This document shows, piece after piece, positions 6,822 through 14,990 of a stretch of DNA of 64,000 nucleotides. The stretch is from Roseobacter fucihabitans (GTDB lineage: Bacteria; Pseudomonadota; Alphaproteobacteria; Rhodobacterales; Rhodobacteraceae), in NCBI RefSeq assembly GCF_014337925.2, contig NZ_CP143423.1:1828501-1892500 (forward strand). The letters run 5' to 3'. Under the pieces are notes generated by a model. It saw only the letters and a list, made by a program, of their open reading frames with translations. It made no database searches and had not been told where the DNA came from. How positions within the stretch are numbered: position 1 is the stretch's first letter; each line of letters starts with the position of its first letter. The position numbers and the translations under genes are program-made.

Positions 6822-9757
6822 AAGAGCCAGAGACGCCGGTTCAGGATTTGATGGAAGGTGATGACGAAGGGTTGATCCGCAAGCGGCTGTTTTCGCCCTC
6901 CTTGCGCGCGGCGTTGGATGCTAGTGAAGTGAGTGAGCAGCCCAAACGATATTCGCTGGATGAGAGTATTCGTCGCCGCAGTCTTGAAAACATGAAATCT
7001 GGCAACTTCAGCGGCTATAGTTCAAGTCGCTGGAGTGTGTTTGGATTTTTGGCGGCGGTGGCGCGTAGTGATGGCGTCACGGGGAACGGTGCCGCATCTA
7101 TCTTTAACCGACAAAATGAATTTGTGACTGGTAAGGAGCAAGAGGACTTTAGCCGGTATACATGGGCGCGTGCGCGCGGCACGCAAGAAATGGCCGAATT
7201 GTTGCGCGGCGCCATTGAATTGCGCAGCGCGACAGGTGGCAAAGACGCCTATATCGGATTGCGCCATGTCTTGATTGGTGCACTTCTGGGAGAGGTGGAC
7301 GGTTTCGACTCTCTCCGGAAGATGGCAGAAGGCGGGACTGATCCCATGGTTCTGGCGCAATCCATTGCCGATTTTTGCCTCAAAGACATGGAGCCGGGCG
7401 AAGACCCGGACGTTTGGCAAGAATTTATTGACGAAGCCCTACCCTCAGCTCTTGCCCTCGACATCCGTCCGCGTCGCGCCGAGGAGGTGGCCACGCCGGG
7501 CAATGACGATCCTTGGGCGGGCGATGTGATTGATCGCTCCGGGGCCACGCTGGAGGCGGAGGCCTTTGCTTCGATGATCTGCTGGCGCGACCTTGATCCG
7601 CCTCTGGCCGTGGGCGTTTTTGGCAATTGGGGGACGGGTAAATCTTTCTTCATGCGCCTTGTGCATGATGCGATTGAACGACGCTGCGTTGCGGCGCAAA
7701 AGACACAGGACGGCGACACCGAAGAGCGGTTTCTGGATCACGTGGTGCAGATACGTTTCAATGCCTGGCACTATGCGGAAACCAACCTCTGGGCCTCTCT
7801 GGTGGATCATATCCTCACCAAACTCGACGCCTGGGCCAAGGCCCATAGCCAGGGTGACACGTCCGACCGGATGTTTGAGCAACTCGACAGCGCGCGGGAC
7901 TGGACGCTGAGTGCGGCGCAGGACCTGGTGGAGCGACGGCGCGCCAAGCGTGAGGCAGAGGCGGAACTGTCCACGGCACAGGCGGCGCTGGAGCATAAGC
8001 AGGAACAGATTGCGGATGATCCCAAACTGTGGATGAAGGCCGCTTGGGATGAGGTGCTCGAGAGCGATGTTACCCCTGCGGCCAAAAAGGCGGCGCGTGA
8101 TCTGGGGTTGTCCCAGGAGTTGCCCGAAGGCGTCGATGACATGCGCAAGGCAATGGAGCTTTACACGGCCGATAAGGGTCCGCAATCCAGCCGCGCGTGG
8201 TTGCATTTTATCGGCAGCAGACCCCTTTGGGGCATTGCGCTGGTCGCAGGGATTTTGCTGTTACCGATTGTGCTGACAGCGGCGCTTGCGGGGACGGCAA
8301 CCTCTCCGGCGGCGGGGATCGTGGCGGGGATTATCGCCCCGGCGGTTCTGTTCCTGAGCAGCGTAACGCGGGGCCTGAGAAAAGCGCATGGGCACCTCAG
8401 CGCGGTCCATGTCAAGGTCAAGGAGGCCATGGCGCGTGAAAGTGCAAAACAACAACGCGCCCAGGACCTTGCGCGCGCCGAGTTGGAAGCGGCACGACAG
8501 GCAGAAGCCAGTGCCGTCGAGAAGTTGCGTGAGAAAGAAGCGGCATTGGATGCGGCGCGACTGGAATATCTCAGCCAGGAGGGCAAAGGGCGTATTCTCA
8601 AATTCGTGCGCGACCGTGTCAGCGCAGGCGATTATCGCCGTCAATTGAGCTTTATCGCGGAAATCCGGCGTGATTTTGATGAATTGAGCCTGTTGATGAG
8701 CCGTAAATCCCCGCCCCACGGCTCCGAAGAACGCCGCAAACAGCATGAAACCCGCGTCAAAGACCTCATCGCGGCGGCGCAAAAGGAGGGGCTGCTTGAG
8801 GGTCCGGAAGAAGAGCGGCTGCGTGCGACCTATGCGCCGCTTGAAGCGGGTGCCGAACCCCCGGTTTTCGAACGGATCGTTCTTTATATTGATGATCTGG
8901 ATCGCTGCCCTGCGGATCAGGTCGTGATGGTGTTGCAGGCGATCCACCTGCTGCTGGCCTATCCGTTGTTTGTCGTCTTTGTGGCGGTGGATGTGCGGTG
9001 GTTGCAGGCGGCATTGGCGCAGGCTTATCCGCAATTTCTGGATGAGGATGAAACCGCCACCGCCGCTGGAACAGCCACGCCGGGGGATTACCTGGAGAAG
9101 ATTTTCCAGATACCCTATTGGGTGCGCCCGATGACAGCCACAAACACGCAAGATTTACTGTCCGATTTGATGCGGGGAGGGCCGTTGCGGGAGCCCGAAT
9201 CGGACCTCGATGCATCTGTGCAGATGGCCGAGCCGGCACCGGATGTCGAAACACCCCATGCGCCGCTGGAGACGGAAACCGAAACCCCGACAACACATGA
9301 ACCGGCACAGACGTCCGATCCACTTGCCCCGGTACGTCTGGAATTCAGCGATGAGGAAAGAGAATTCGTCAAGGCGCTGGCCGGGGGGCTTGATGGCTCC
9401 CCGCGCAGATCTTTGCGGTTTGTCAGCTCCTATCGGCTGATCAAGGCCAGCCTGCCGCCCGGACAGCGCAAGAAGATGCTTCAAAGCGGATATAAACCCG
9501 TGCTGGCCTTGCTCGCTTTACAGGTCGGCCAGATCGATCAGATCGATGGTCTGGACCCTTTTCAGGCTGTGACGCGCCAGATTGCCACCGCTCCGATGGA
9601 ATTGCTCAACTGGGCCGGTCAATTGGAGGCCTCTGCGGGACGCGAGCGGCTTTTGCATGTTCTGAGGACCTTTGAGGACGCGGAGGGCGACTGGGCGGAT
9701 CTCGCCGAATACAGTGGTCTGGTCGCGCGGTTTAGCTTTGTTACCGACCGGGCCTGA
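6818..9757 (+). CDS. KAP-family P-loop NTPase with Clp-N-like N-terminal region
   Basis: 979 residues. Residues 1-230 are helical and contain AYIGLRHVLIGALL (near 145-160), resembling the repeat of Clp N-domains. Walker A GNWGTGKS is at 269-276; Walker B is LYIDDLDRCP with DDLD at 692-695. Between them are a coiled coil (about 365-400), two hydrophobic segments (about 468-515) and a second coiled coil (about 530-585). The membrane insert between the Walker motifs is typical of KAP NTPases, the family of Kidins220 and the phage-exclusion protein PifA. An acidic Pro/Thr-rich linker (about 790-840) precedes a C-terminal helical region with RSLRFVSSYRLIKAS. Third gene of an ATGA-coupled trio; a membrane-associated defence complex is inferred. 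Confidence 0.85.
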   Translation: MKEPETPVQDLMEGDDEGLIRKRLFSPSLRAALDASEVSEQPKRYSLDESIRRRSLENMKSGNFSGYSSSRWSVFGFLAAVARSDGVTGNGAASIFNRQNEFVTGKEQEDFSRYTWARARGTQEMAELLRGAIELRSATGGKDAYIGLRHVLIGALLGEVDGFDSLRKMAEGGTDPMVLAQSIADFCLKDMEPGEDPDVWQEFIDEALPSALALDIRPRRAEEVATPGNDDPWAGDVIDRSGATLEAEAFASMICWRDLDPPLAVGVFGNWGTGKSFFMRLVHDAIERRCVAAQKTQDGDTEERFLDHVVQIRFNAWHYAETNLWASLVDHILTKLDAWAKAHSQGDTSDRMFEQLDSARDWTLSAAQDLVERRRAKREAEAELSTAQAALEHKQEQIADDPKLWMKAAWDEVLESDVTPAAKKAARDLGLSQELPEGVDDMRKAMELYTADKGPQSSRAWLHFIGSRPLWGIALVAGILLLPIVLTAALAGTATSPAAGIVAGIIAPAVLFLSSVTRGLRKAHGHLSAVHVKVKEAMARESAKQQRAQDLARAELEAARQAEASAVEKLREKEAALDAARLEYLSQEGKGRILKFVRDRVSAGDYRRQLSFIAEIRRDFDELSLLMSRKSPPHGSEERRKQHETRVKDLIAAAQKEGLLEGPEEERLRATYAPLEAGAEPPVFERIVLYIDDLDRCPADQVVMVLQAIHLLLAYPLFVVFVAVDVRWLQAALAQAYPQFLDEDETATAAGTATPGDYLEKIFQIPYWVRPMTATNTQDLLSDLMRGGPLREPESDLDASVQMAEPAPDVETPHAPLETETETPTTHEPAQTSDPLAPVRLEFSDEEREFVKALAGGLDGSPRRSLRFVSSYRLIKASLPPGQRKKMLQSGYKPVLALLALQVGQIDQIDGLDPFQAVTRQIATAPMELLNWAGQLEASAGRERLLHVLRTFEDAEGDWADLAEYSGLVARFSFVTDRA

Positions 9758-9763
9758 AGGGGT

Positions 9764-11347
9764 TCAGGGCTGAAACAGCGGAAAACTGACGCCGAGCGCC
9801 CATGCCAAGACGAAACCCAGGGCCATGCCACAGGGCAAAGGTCCCGATTTTGCCGCCGCGCTGCGCCCGATGGTGCCGAAAACCGCGTAAAACAGCAACA
9901 GGACCGGCGCAATCATGATCAGGAAGAACAAACCCTCAAAATCCAGAAACACGGCGATGGCCAGTGACACAAGGAACCCGCCTCTCAGGCAGGCGCGCCG
10001 GAGCAGGGAGGCCTGCGTGCTCAGGACGGTGTCCGCGACCATATAGGGGAGGGTGCCCAGTAAGATGATCGCGATGATCCAGAGGCGTTCGGACGTCGGC
10101 ATGAAATTGGCAGCGTAGCGATCCAGCGCAAAGGCAAAAATCGCGCAGAAGGCGAGCAGCATGGCAAGCCCACCAAAGGGGCCGCGCCCTAAAGTGGCGC
10201 GCCAAAAGCGCAGCAAACCCAATTGGATTACACCAAAGATCAGCAGATGCAGCATCAGATAATCCGCAACCAGCACCGGCAGGAAACTGGGTTTTAACGG
10301 AACGGCGAGGAGGGGGGCCACCAGCACCGGGGCACCCAGCGTGATGACCATTTGCAGGCGGCTCGGGGGCAGGGCGACAGGCTCGCGGGCGGGCAGAAAG
10401 GAGATCATGTTATAAAAAAGCGCGACCAGCCCGCCCAGCAGGCCAAGGATCGCCCACCCCGTTGGCAGGATGCGCACGTCAGATTGGCGGTTGAAATACC
10501 CATCGAGCCAGATCAGCGTTTCGCGGCGCGCCACACGGCTTTGCAGCACCGAGACATGTTCGTTGAACGGGGCCGCAACAGCGCGGCGCGTAATACCATC
10601 TTTGGACAGTGTTTCGCCCTCAGAAGCGTCAGGCGTGATCATCTGAACCGCCTCCAGGCCAAAACCGCGCAAGCCCGCCTCCCAGGCCCCGCTGACCAGC
10701 AGGAGGTTGAGCGGCTTGGTGGCGGTGATTTCCTGTGAAAACGCCGAGATCAAAACCATCGGCCCGATATCGTCGCGCTCTGCGGCGGCGCGCACGAGAA
10801 TATCGGTTGCCATCGAATGACCAATGAGGACGGTTTTGCCATTGTCGTTGGTCACGGCGTCGATGACCCGTTGTGTTTGCGCCACAAGCAACCGCGTGGT
10901 GCCCTCTATGGCGCTGACATCCCCCGACATGGGCTGGCTGTGGCGTCCATGCCCCATGAATTCGAAGGCAAAAACATTGTAACCCGCCCGCGCCAGTGGC
11001 AAGGCATACCCCTGCATCATCTGTTGCGAACCCGCAAAACCATGCGCCAGAACGACCATGGGACCGGGCCCCGTGGTGTAATGCGTGACCGGTGTTGCAT
11101 CGATCTCAAAGCTTGAAATCTGCACCCCGATCCGCGCGGTTTCCAGGACGGCAACGGATATGATAATCACAAGAGCGGCGATGAGCGCGTTCACCACATA
11201 CAAGCGTCGGCGCGGATATGACCGGATTTTGCGTTGCATTTCGGGCGGGGCTCTTTCTGGCGCTGGTGCGTGGGGTGTTATGACGGGCGATGCCCTGCCT
11301 CCTTGAGCGGGGAGCAGGGCATCGATGTTCTTGGCTGCGTATGTCAC
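9764..11347 (-). CDS. Alpha/beta hydrolase fused to a polytopic membrane domain
   Basis: About 527 residues. After one N-terminal helix (about 50-70) comes an alpha/beta-hydrolase core: VVLAHGFAGS (oxyanion loop), FEFMGHGRHS, and the nucleophile elbow GHSMA (near 175-180). The C-terminal 200 residues are strongly hydrophobic and probably form six or so membrane helices. The substrate is unknown; the hydrolase part resembles lysophospholipase/dienelactone-hydrolase-type enzymes, likely outside or at the membrane face. The GTG start at 11347 has no clear Shine-Dalgarno; an ATG at residue 37 is an alternative, so the N-terminus is uncertain. Convergent with the KAP operon, only 6 bases apart. 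Confidence 0.8.
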   Translation of the reverse strand: MTYAAKNIDALLPAQGGRASPVITPHAPAPERAPPEMQRKIRSYPRRRLYVVNALIAALVIIISVAVLETARIGVQISSFEIDATPVTHYTTGPGPMVVLAHGFAGSQQMMQGYALPLARAGYNVFAFEFMGHGRHSQPMSGDVSAIEGTTRLLVAQTQRVIDAVTNDNGKTVLIGHSMATDILVRAAAERDDIGPMVLISAFSQEITATKPLNLLLVSGAWEAGLRGFGLEAVQMITPDASEGETLSKDGITRRAVAAPFNEHVSVLQSRVARRETLIWLDGYFNRQSDVRILPTGWAILGLLGGLVALFYNMISFLPAREPVALPPSRLQMVITLGAPVLVAPLLAVPLKPSFLPVLVADYLMLHLLIFGVIQLGLLRFWRATLGRGPFGGLAMLLAFCAIFAFALDRYAANFMPTSERLWIIAIILLGTLPYMVADTVLSTQASLLRRACLRGGFLVSLAIAVFLDFEGLFFLIMIAPVLLLFYAVFGTIGRSAAAKSGPLPCGMALGFVLAWALGVSFPLFQP

Positions 11348-11395
11348 GGGATGTGGACCCCACAGGCGACCGTTTAATGGTATCTCCCGAAGGGC

Positions 11396-11776
11396 CTATT
11401 GCAAGGAATTCAGGCCAATTATATTCCCCTCCGTATCCTGGCACAGTGTGACCCAACCAAATGCGCCGATTGAGAATTTGGGTCGGATCACGGTTCCGCC
11501 TGCCTCTGCCACGCGCGCTTCTTCGACAGCACAGTTTTGCACAGAGAAATAGATCGTGGTGCCCCCAACTCCGGGACGCCCGTGTTCGGATTTGCTCAAG
11601 GCACCGGCGGCACCATAGGCGCTCATATCGCCCGGAAAGCTCATCATTTGTGTCTCGCCCGTTGGATCTTCCATGCGCTCAAGCTTGCACGCCAGCACTG
11701 TTTCGTAAAAAGCCACGGCGCGGTCCAGGTCGTCTACGTGGATGTCGAACCAACCTACTGCATTCATCTTTGACAT
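11396..11776 (-). CDS. VOC-superfamily (glyoxalase/bleomycin-resistance-like) protein
   Basis: 126 residues. The start NAVGWFDIHVDDLDRAVAFYETVL is the classic first beta-alpha-beta unit of a vicinal-oxygen-chelate module, with H14 as the likely first metal ligand; the end CQDTEGNIIGLNS carries the matching D/E-GN motif. AAGGA lies about 8 nt before the ATG. Such single-domain proteins act as small-molecule lyases, dioxygenases or binding proteins; the substrate cannot be deduced. It lies 83 bases downstream of the AraC-type regulator on the same strand and may be its target. Confidence 0.85.
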   Translation of the reverse strand: MSKMNAVGWFDIHVDDLDRAVAFYETVLACKLERMEDPTGETQMMSFPGDMSAYGAAGALSKSEHGRPGVGGTTIYFSVQNCAVEEARVAEAGGTVIRPKFSIGAFGWVTLCQDTEGNIIGLNSLQ

Positions 11777-11859
11777 GTCTCATTCCTTTTTAATGTCGAT
11801 CATGTCCCTTTCCTATCAAGGCCGCGGGGGCCTGTATTGTAGATTTCGGACACTGCATT

Positions 11860-12675
11860 TCAGACATCGAATTTGCGTGAATAACGCCCCGGCGTGTAGC
11901 CGGTCGCCTTTCGGAACGAATGAATGAAATGCGACTGATCGGCATAAGACAGGGATGGCTCGCCCTTGAGCGCCTGTTGCAAGCGCAGGATCTTGAGGAA
12001 ATCATGCGGGCTAAACCCGGTTGTCCGTTTCAAGGTGCGCTGGAGTTGGCGCGTCGACAACCTGGCCACTTCGGCCATATCCGCCACGGAATAAATCTCT
12101 TCCATATGTTCAAAAATCTTTTCGGTCACCGGGTTGGCGATCACCAGCCCGCGCGCAACCATTTGATCCACTAGGTCGGATAAAATTGGTTGCGCACCGG
12201 TGATATCGGTTTTGCAAAGCATGCGGTTGGTCGCGATCAGCGGCAGATCCCCGGTATAGGCGCTGTTGACCATGCCATACCCAACCGGCGCGGATTGGCT
12301 TTGCCAGACGCCTGGCAAAAACCGGATGTTCATATAATGAAATTCCCGGCCCAGGTTCAATTCGTCAGAGGAGGCGCGCAGTTTCGTCACCCCGGCGATA
12401 TTTGGATCACGCTGATCGAACACCAGATAGGTGCAGGCGTCCGGCAGGGCGTGAAAGCGATAATCTTGCTCCAACACGCCCTCGGTCTTGAGGTCCAGGA
12501 AACGATGCACAATGGCGCGCAGATGTCGGGGCGGTTCAAATTCGCCAAACTGCACGGGCTGAACGGCTTTTTCGGTGCTGTTTCCCTTGGGGTCATACAT
12601 GTGTTGCGATGTCCGTTTGCTGACGTGAGGCGCGATCGTTTCCCAGATCGCGTCTCCTCCTAGGACATAGCGCAT
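11860..12675 (-). CDS. AraC-family transcriptional regulator
   Basis: 271 residues. The C-terminal 100 residues carry the two helix-turn-helix motifs of AraC proteins (VADMAEVARLSTRQLQRTLKRTTGFSP, then YADQSHFIHSFRKATGYTPGRY). The N-terminal 150 residues should be the ligand-sensing domain; the ligand is unknown. Start choice is uncertain: ATG 12675 lacks a Shine-Dalgarno, and ATG at residue 26 (MYDPKGN) is possible. Upstream of the VOC gene in the same direction, so it probably controls that gene and perhaps itself. Confidence 0.85.
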   Translation of the reverse strand: MRYVLGGDAIWETIAPHVSKRTSQHMYDPKGNSTEKAVQPVQFGEFEPPRHLRAIVHRFLDLKTEGVLEQDYRFHALPDACTYLVFDQRDPNIAGVTKLRASSDELNLGREFHYMNIRFLPGVWQSQSAPVGYGMVNSAYTGDLPLIATNRMLCKTDITGAQPILSDLVDQMVARGLVIANPVTEKIFEHMEEIYSVADMAEVARLSTRQLQRTLKRTTGFSPHDFLKILRLQQALKGEPSLSYADQSHFIHSFRKATGYTPGRYSRKFDV

Positions 12676-12967
12676 TCAAGTCATATGGTTTTTTTGAGAT
12701 CTGAGCTGATAAATCTTGAAACCGGGCGATTGTTTTAAACCAAGGCCTCAGAAACGGACGTTCGAGCCGCTATTGCACGGGCTGCCGGCAAGGACGCGCG
12801 GATCATCGGGCGGCGCAACCGACCCCGCACCCAATAATGTCGCGACCTGCACGCGCCCATAGGTTTCGGACTTGGCAAGGGATGGTGCTTGAAAATAGAG
12901 TGCACCTGTCGTTTCGCGCATGTGACGCGGTACTGCAGCACATCCATTCAAAGGGAGCGTCACATAG
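12676..12967. other. Spacer between AraC regulator and deacetylase-like gene
   Basis: 292 bases between divergent genes. A minus-strand frame (12748-12978) has a protein-like C-terminal half (ALYFQAPSLAKSETYGRV… ending SNVRF), but its only full-length start overlaps the start of the deacetylase gene and it lacks a Shine-Dalgarno, so I do not call it a gene; it may be a remnant. AAGGGAG near 12951 is the ribosome-binding site of the next gene. No promoter boxes are clear. Confidence 0.35.
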
Positions 12968-13999
12968 ATGCGTATCATTCATAGCGAAGACCACAGGCTT
13001 CACTTTCCACAGGCGGAACTCTCGGGCGGGCAATTCGTGACACCTTTTGAGCGGCCTTCGCGGGTTGAATACGTGCTGAACCGGCTCAAGGAACGCGGGC
13101 TGACCGACATTGTCGCGCCACAAGCGGTCGATATGACACCGGTGCAGGCGCTGCTTGATCTAGGATATCTCGAATTTCTGGAAACGGCCTGGGCGGCGTG
13201 GAAAGCCGAAGGCATGGCGGGCGAAATTATCGCCGCCAATGTTCCGGCGCGCGGGATGCATATGGACCGCATTCCCAACAATATCGACGGTAAGGTCGGT
13301 TATTACTGCCATGCCTCCGAGACGGCGATCACCCAAGGCACATGGCGCGCGGCGCTCTCGTCGGTGGCCTGTGCGCAGAGCGCGCAGCGGCTTGTGGCGG
13401 GCGGGGCGGATCATGCCTTTGCGCTCTGCCGCCCGCCCGGACATCACGCCACAGCGGATCAATATGGCGGCTATTGCTTCATCAATAACGCCGCCGTCGT
13501 TGCACAGATGTTTACGGATGCCGGGGCCGGGCGTGTGGCCGTACTCGACATTGATTTTCATCACGGCAATGGTACGCAATCGCTGTTTTATGACCGGTCG
13601 GATGTGATGTTTGCCTCCCTGCACGGCGCGCCGCAGGACGCCTATCCCTATTATCTGGGATATGGCGATGAAAAGGGGGCTGGGGCCGGGGAGGGGCTGA
13701 ACCTGAACTACCCGATGCCGCCGGGGACGGATTATGCGACGTGGGGTGCCGCGCTGGACGATGCGATTGCCAAGATCACCGACTGGGGGGCCGAGGCGCT
13801 GGTGCTCTCGCTTGGCGTGGATGCCTACAAGGAAGACCCGATAAGCTTCTTCCGTCTGGAAAGCAATGATTTCACGGACGCGGGGCGGCGCATTGGAGGT
13901 ATGAAATTGCCCACGGTGGTCTGTATGGAAGGGGGCTATGCCATCGAGGCTGTGGGCATCAACACGGTCAATGTGCTGGAGGGTTTGCAGGATGCATGA
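12968..13999 (+). CDS. Histone-deacetylase-family protein, acetylpolyamine amidohydrolase-like
   Basis: 343 residues of the arginase/deacetylase fold. RPPGHH (155-160) holds the catalytic histidine pair; D194-I-D-F-H-H199 supplies zinc ligands; LSLGVDAYKEDP and CMEGGYAIEAVG complete the active site. Family members remove acetyl groups from acetylpolyamines or acetyl-lysine. Loops such as HATADQYGGYCFINNAA are typical of bacterial acetylpolyamine amidohydrolases. AAGGGAG precedes the ATG by about 10 nt. A polyamine importer operon starts 5 kb away on the other strand and its last gene lies 1 kb away, which supports a polyamine role. Exact substrate is inferred. Confidence 0.85.
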   Translation: MRIIHSEDHRLHFPQAELSGGQFVTPFERPSRVEYVLNRLKERGLTDIVAPQAVDMTPVQALLDLGYLEFLETAWAAWKAEGMAGEIIAANVPARGMHMDRIPNNIDGKVGYYCHASETAITQGTWRAALSSVACAQSAQRLVAGGADHAFALCRPPGHHATADQYGGYCFINNAAVVAQMFTDAGAGRVAVLDIDFHHGNGTQSLFYDRSDVMFASLHGAPQDAYPYYLGYGDEKGAGAGEGLNLNYPMPPGTDYATWGAALDDAIAKITDWGAEALVLSLGVDAYKEDPISFFRLESNDFTDAGRRIGGMKLPTVVCMEGGYAIEAVGINTVNVLEGLQDA

Positions 14000-14057
14000 G
14001 CGGGTCTTTTCGCCATGTCTTATCGGATAGATCCTGCGAAGGTCGAGAACCCTTGTA

Positions 14058-14092
14058 CCCCTGCCATGCGCGTGTGTGCTGCGCAACAGGGG
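14058..14092 (+). terminator. Strong stem-loop after the deacetylase-like gene
   Basis: CCCCTG (14058-14063) pairs with CAGGGG (14087-14092), and inside it TGCGC (14067-14071) pairs with GCGCA (14081-14085). This compact double stem begins 59 bases after the deacetylase stop. There is no T-run behind it, so it may be a Rho-assisted terminator or an RNA-stabilising hairpin. Confidence 0.4.
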
Positions 14093-14216
14093 CGCATCAT
14101 TCACGCGCGGGCGTTTGTCACAGGTCTGGAAAACAAATTCCCTTTTGGGTTGTTGCTATCTAGATTTATTCAATCATTTGTAGGTATAATCAGGCAGACA
14201 CGTAAGGAGCGATGTG

Positions 14217-14876
14217 ATGTTACGATTTTGCCTGATTTTCAAAGCACTGGTTTTGGCCACGTTCCCAGCACAAGCCACAACGATCAGTTTTTCCAAAACC
14301 TACTACTCAGAGTATGAAGAACTGACCGGCATTGGATATGCGCCGAGCCTGACGGCCTATTCCAAACTGCAGTTTGATTTTGAAGGTACCGATAGCGATG
14401 GTGATGGTGAAGTAACATATAATCCCTCAGGATTTCCGAGCACCGGTCATGGTGCCACCACTGGAAGCCCGGATATTATTACCAAAGCAACGATGCTTGG
14501 GATCCATTACAACGGCGGTTTGGACTGTTCCTTAACCATATCGCTACCATGCACGTCCTTTGATTTGATAGAACAGTATGATCTTGGCGATTTGATATCT
14601 CTCTCAGTGACCAATGACTTGTCCAAAATTAACGTTTTCATGGTGAAGGGACCGAATGAGGCATCACTCAACGTGGCCGATGGGCAGGTGACCGGATATC
14701 TGCAATTTGTTGTCGACAGAAATGCGACAACCAAGTCAACCGGTATCCAATCCGTTAATCCGCCCTCAGCGGTGCCTTTGCCGGCTTCGGCCTTTTTGAT
14801 GTCGTCACTGATCATGATCGCCTGGAACGGACAGATCTTCGGAGTTCGTCGGCGCTCGACTGCACAATCCGGCTGA
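14217..14876 (+). CDS. Secreted protein with VPLPA-CTERM-type sorting signal
   Basis: About 219 residues. The N-terminal signal peptide runs to about residue 20 (…ATFPAQA-TTISF). The mature part is beta-rich with an acidic run DFEGTDSDGDGE, one possible disulfide pair (LDCSLTISLPCTS) and no enzyme motif. The C-terminus has the tripartite signal AVPLPAS, a hydrophobic helix and a basic RRRS tail, as in proteins cut and anchored by an exosortase. The helix is less regular than usual (it contains WNGQ). AAGGAG lies 7 nt before ATG 14217; a GTG three bases earlier is the alternative. Function unknown; probably cell-surface or matrix. Lower GC than its neighbours. Confidence 0.75.
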   Translation: MLRFCLIFKALVLATFPAQATTISFSKTYYSEYEELTGIGYAPSLTAYSKLQFDFEGTDSDGDGEVTYNPSGFPSTGHGATTGSPDIITKATMLGIHYNGGLDCSLTISLPCTSFDLIEQYDLGDLISLSVTNDLSKINVFMVKGPNEASLNVADGQVTGYLQFVVDRNATTKSTGIQSVNPPSAVPLPASAFLMSSLIMIAWNGQIFGVRRRSTAQSG

Positions 14877-14958
14877 ATTATCTCTTTTGTGGCGCAACCG
14901 CAGATGTCTGTTTGCCGCCCGCGCGTTTGAGCGTGGAACCATCAGACATGACGCACGT

Positions 14959-14981
14959 GCGGGGCCATGTCATAGCCCCGC
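14959..14981. terminator. Stem-loop between the VPLPA gene and potD
   Basis: Perfect 7-bp inverted repeat GCGGGGC (14959-14965) / GCCCCGC (14975-14981) with a 9-nt loop, located in the gap between convergent genes and 9 bases past the potD stop. No T-run on either strand, but the position suits a shared transcription stop. Confidence 0.5.
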
Positions 14982-14990
14982 AGCAGCAAA

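Noticed and set aside
4774-9757. Genomic island with ends
   Set aside because: No flanking tRNA, integrase or direct repeats; composition is similar to the neighbours.
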